From Linepithema humile (lineage: Eukaryota > Arthropoda > Insecta > Hymenoptera > Formicidae): a stretch of DNA of 64,000 nucleotides. The stretch is from assembly GCF_040581485.1 (NCBI RefSeq), contig NC_090130.1:30295418-30359417 (forward strand). Direction: 5' to 3'. The stretch's first letter is position 1. Each line of letters starts with the position of its first letter. The notes beneath the pieces were generated by a model. It saw only the letters and a program-made list of their open reading frames with translations, was not told where the DNA came from and searched no databases. A program made the translations under genes and the position numbers. Positions 62,637-64,000 of this stretch are shown in pieces.

Positions 62637-62894
62637 GTAAGTACTCCGGATTTTTCGAGTACCAAATGTAGATCGGCCCAATCGTGCGCACTTAAAGTCC
62701 CCGACCTGCGGATACCCGCTACACCGCTCGCCAGAATCCAGAAGAGAGTATGACTACCGATTTACTTGCATCCTTTGAGATCGCGCCGCACGCCAGTAGT
62801 AGAGAATCTCTAGCGCGGTTAAATGTTTGCGAGAGAAGTACTTGTGACGTCCTCCTTGTAACTCGTGGTACTCACTGGTGGCGTTTAAACGTAG

Positions 62895-63035
62895 TGACCA
62901 CGCCGCTGATGAAACCGGCGCGCCGGAGTTCCGCCGCTGGCGAGAGTTGCCTCAGTCAAAACGTCGTTCATCCCACTTCGACAACGTCAAGCCACTACAC
63001 CACACCATCGCCCCCGCAGCATCCTCATTCCCATG
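62895..63035 (+). CDS. sei: ERG channel exon: Ser/Thr/Pro-rich C-terminal tail (start uncertain)
   Basis: With the acceptor AAACGTAG the first two bases complete Met, then TTPLMKPARRSSAAGESCLS and a Ser/Thr/His/Pro-rich end (SSHYTTPSPPQHPHSH). It closes one base into a Gly codon (phase 1) at GTAGGG. The acceptor has a weak pyrimidine tract. An alternative acceptor at 62739-62741 is also in phase and would add 51 codons from 62742. ARRSS is a potential basophilic kinase site (inference). Confidence 0.7.
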
Positions 63036-63260
63036 GTAGGGGCTCATTTCTCTTAATCTCATAAAGCAATTTGCATCACTTACTCACTTCTCACTTGTCA
63101 CTCGCCGATATTAAATTCCGTCGCCTTATACTGTCATCGTATGCTTATCATCATCGTAATCGCGTAGCATCGGCACTGTACCGATCCTGATCCGATGTGT
63201 TTGAATCTCAAGCGATTGAGATCGAGTTTGTCGCGAGATGAAAACGTTTCCTCCTTCCAG
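63036..63260. other. Short intron
   Basis: A 225-base phase-1 intron ending CTCCTTCCAG. Confidence 0.85.
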
Positions 63261-63582
63261 GCGACTTTCAGAGCGGCCCAGGCCGACCCTTGGAGGAGAT
63301 CAACAGCAGGATCGATCAGCTGTCGCGACAGATGTCCTCGCTGGAGCACTCGATGGCCGGTGATATCCGGTTGATTCTGAGCTTGCTCCAGCAGACTCTT
63401 GACTCGTCGAGGGATAGCTCCAGCATCGAGATGATGCAGGGAACCGCGCCGGCCGGCACGCGGCAGAGCAGCCGGGCACCGGCGTTGGTCCAGAGATCGG
63501 CGAGCGAGCCGCAACCGCCGACAGTTCCGGTGAGCAACGGAAACGGAAAGATCCAGCCCAGCACGTCGCACGGTTTGTTCAG
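63261..63582 (+). CDS. sei: ERG channel exon: C-terminal coiled coil
   Basis: Two bases complete Gly, then DFQSGPGRPLEEINSRIDQL followed by SRQMSSLEHSMAGDIRLILS and LLQQTLDSS. This is the tetramerising coiled coil of ERG channels (human: [32 protein letters not shown] region), with heptad-spaced hydrophobic residues. A Ser/Pro/Gln-rich tail follows (RQSSRAPALVQRSASEPQPP, SNGNGKIQPSTSHGLF). It ends two bases into a codon (phase 2) at GTAAGA. No stop codon has been reached, so at least one further exon lies beyond base 64000 and the gene is 3' partial here. Confidence 0.95.
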
Positions 63583-64000
63583 GTAAGAACGAAACGTGAT
63601 ATCTCGCACATTAAATTTCGGTCTAATTAGTCGGTTATGATTAATCGGATTAATCATGCTCGTTTCTCGCGCGTTGATACTCGACGTTAGCAGTAGTTTT
63701 ACGACGACTGTCGTGCGCGATAAATAGAGGGTTTGAAATATTTGCGCGAACAATAGACTCCGAATTGCAACTTGAATCGCAGGAAGTAATCGATATTTTA
63801 TTATTCTTGGAAAGCCTTCTTTCGAAATCCCTGGATCAGTTGCATTTGATTTCGGCGTCTTTTATTTTGGAAAAGTTGGACAAGTTCCGAAGGTGACCAA
63901 TATCACGTATTCTTCTTTGAAACCGTTGCGAGCAGTGTCACGGGAATCGAGTCCAAGCGAATGACATTATCATAAATTATCATAATCAAAATTGAAAAAA
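63583..64000. other. Start of the next intron
   Basis: Intron sequence following the coiled-coil exon to the window end. No further exon was recognised. Confidence 0.75.

Overview
The window is animal nuclear DNA, almost certainly from an insect. It holds most of one large plus-strand gene with many introns: the ERG-type voltage-gated potassium channel (KCNH/ERG family; Drosophila seizure, sei). Evidence for an animal genome is the chain of short exons with GT..AG borders and matching codon phases, AT-rich introns with microsatellites, and a TA-flanked fold-back MITE. The insect assignment (possibly ant or another hymenopteran) is inferred from the channel's protein sequence and from the contrast between AT-rich introns and CpG-rich exons; it was not tested by any search. 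Both ends of the gene lie outside the window: the start of the PAS (eag) domain is upstream of base 1 and the end of the C-terminus is downstream of base 64000.

Layout. Bases 2595-25385 carry six exons for the end of the PAS domain and the long cytoplasmic linker, with introns up to 11.6 kb. A 27.7 kb intron follows (25386-53059). The channel core is at 53060-61063: S1/S2, S2/S3, S4/S5, turret, pore, S6 plus C-linker, and the cyclic-nucleotide-binding homology domain. Five C-terminal exons (61329-63582) follow, the last encoding the coiled-coil assembly segment. Eighteen constitutive exons join without a phase conflict or in-frame stop, giving about 1,070 residues.

The most interesting part is the 27.7 kb intron. 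It holds same-strand coding sequence that does not belong to the PAS-containing transcript. One exon starts with ATG at 33920 and ends in phase 0 at 34198. A large GC-rich exon (about 40371-41738) also ends in phase 0. A tiny ATG exon (52538-52585, 16 codons) also ends in phase 0 at a CAG|GTCAG donor. All three could splice in frame to the channel exon at 53060, which begins at the same residue (VLSLGADV) where human ERG1a and ERG1b diverge. The proposal is that the locus uses alternative promoters: a PAS channel, a PAS-less channel with an unusual disordered N-terminus of about 550 residues, and a PAS-less channel with a very short N-terminus. A separate nested gene is the main alternative for the two larger exons. 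A 21-nt in-frame microexon candidate (55648-55668) may vary the S3-S4 linker.

The remaining sequence is intron with low-complexity repeats, GC-rich islands that may be promoters, a 458-bp palindromic MITE, and one possible decayed FLYWCH-like fragment. No tRNA, rRNA, CRISPR array or complete transposase gene was recognised.
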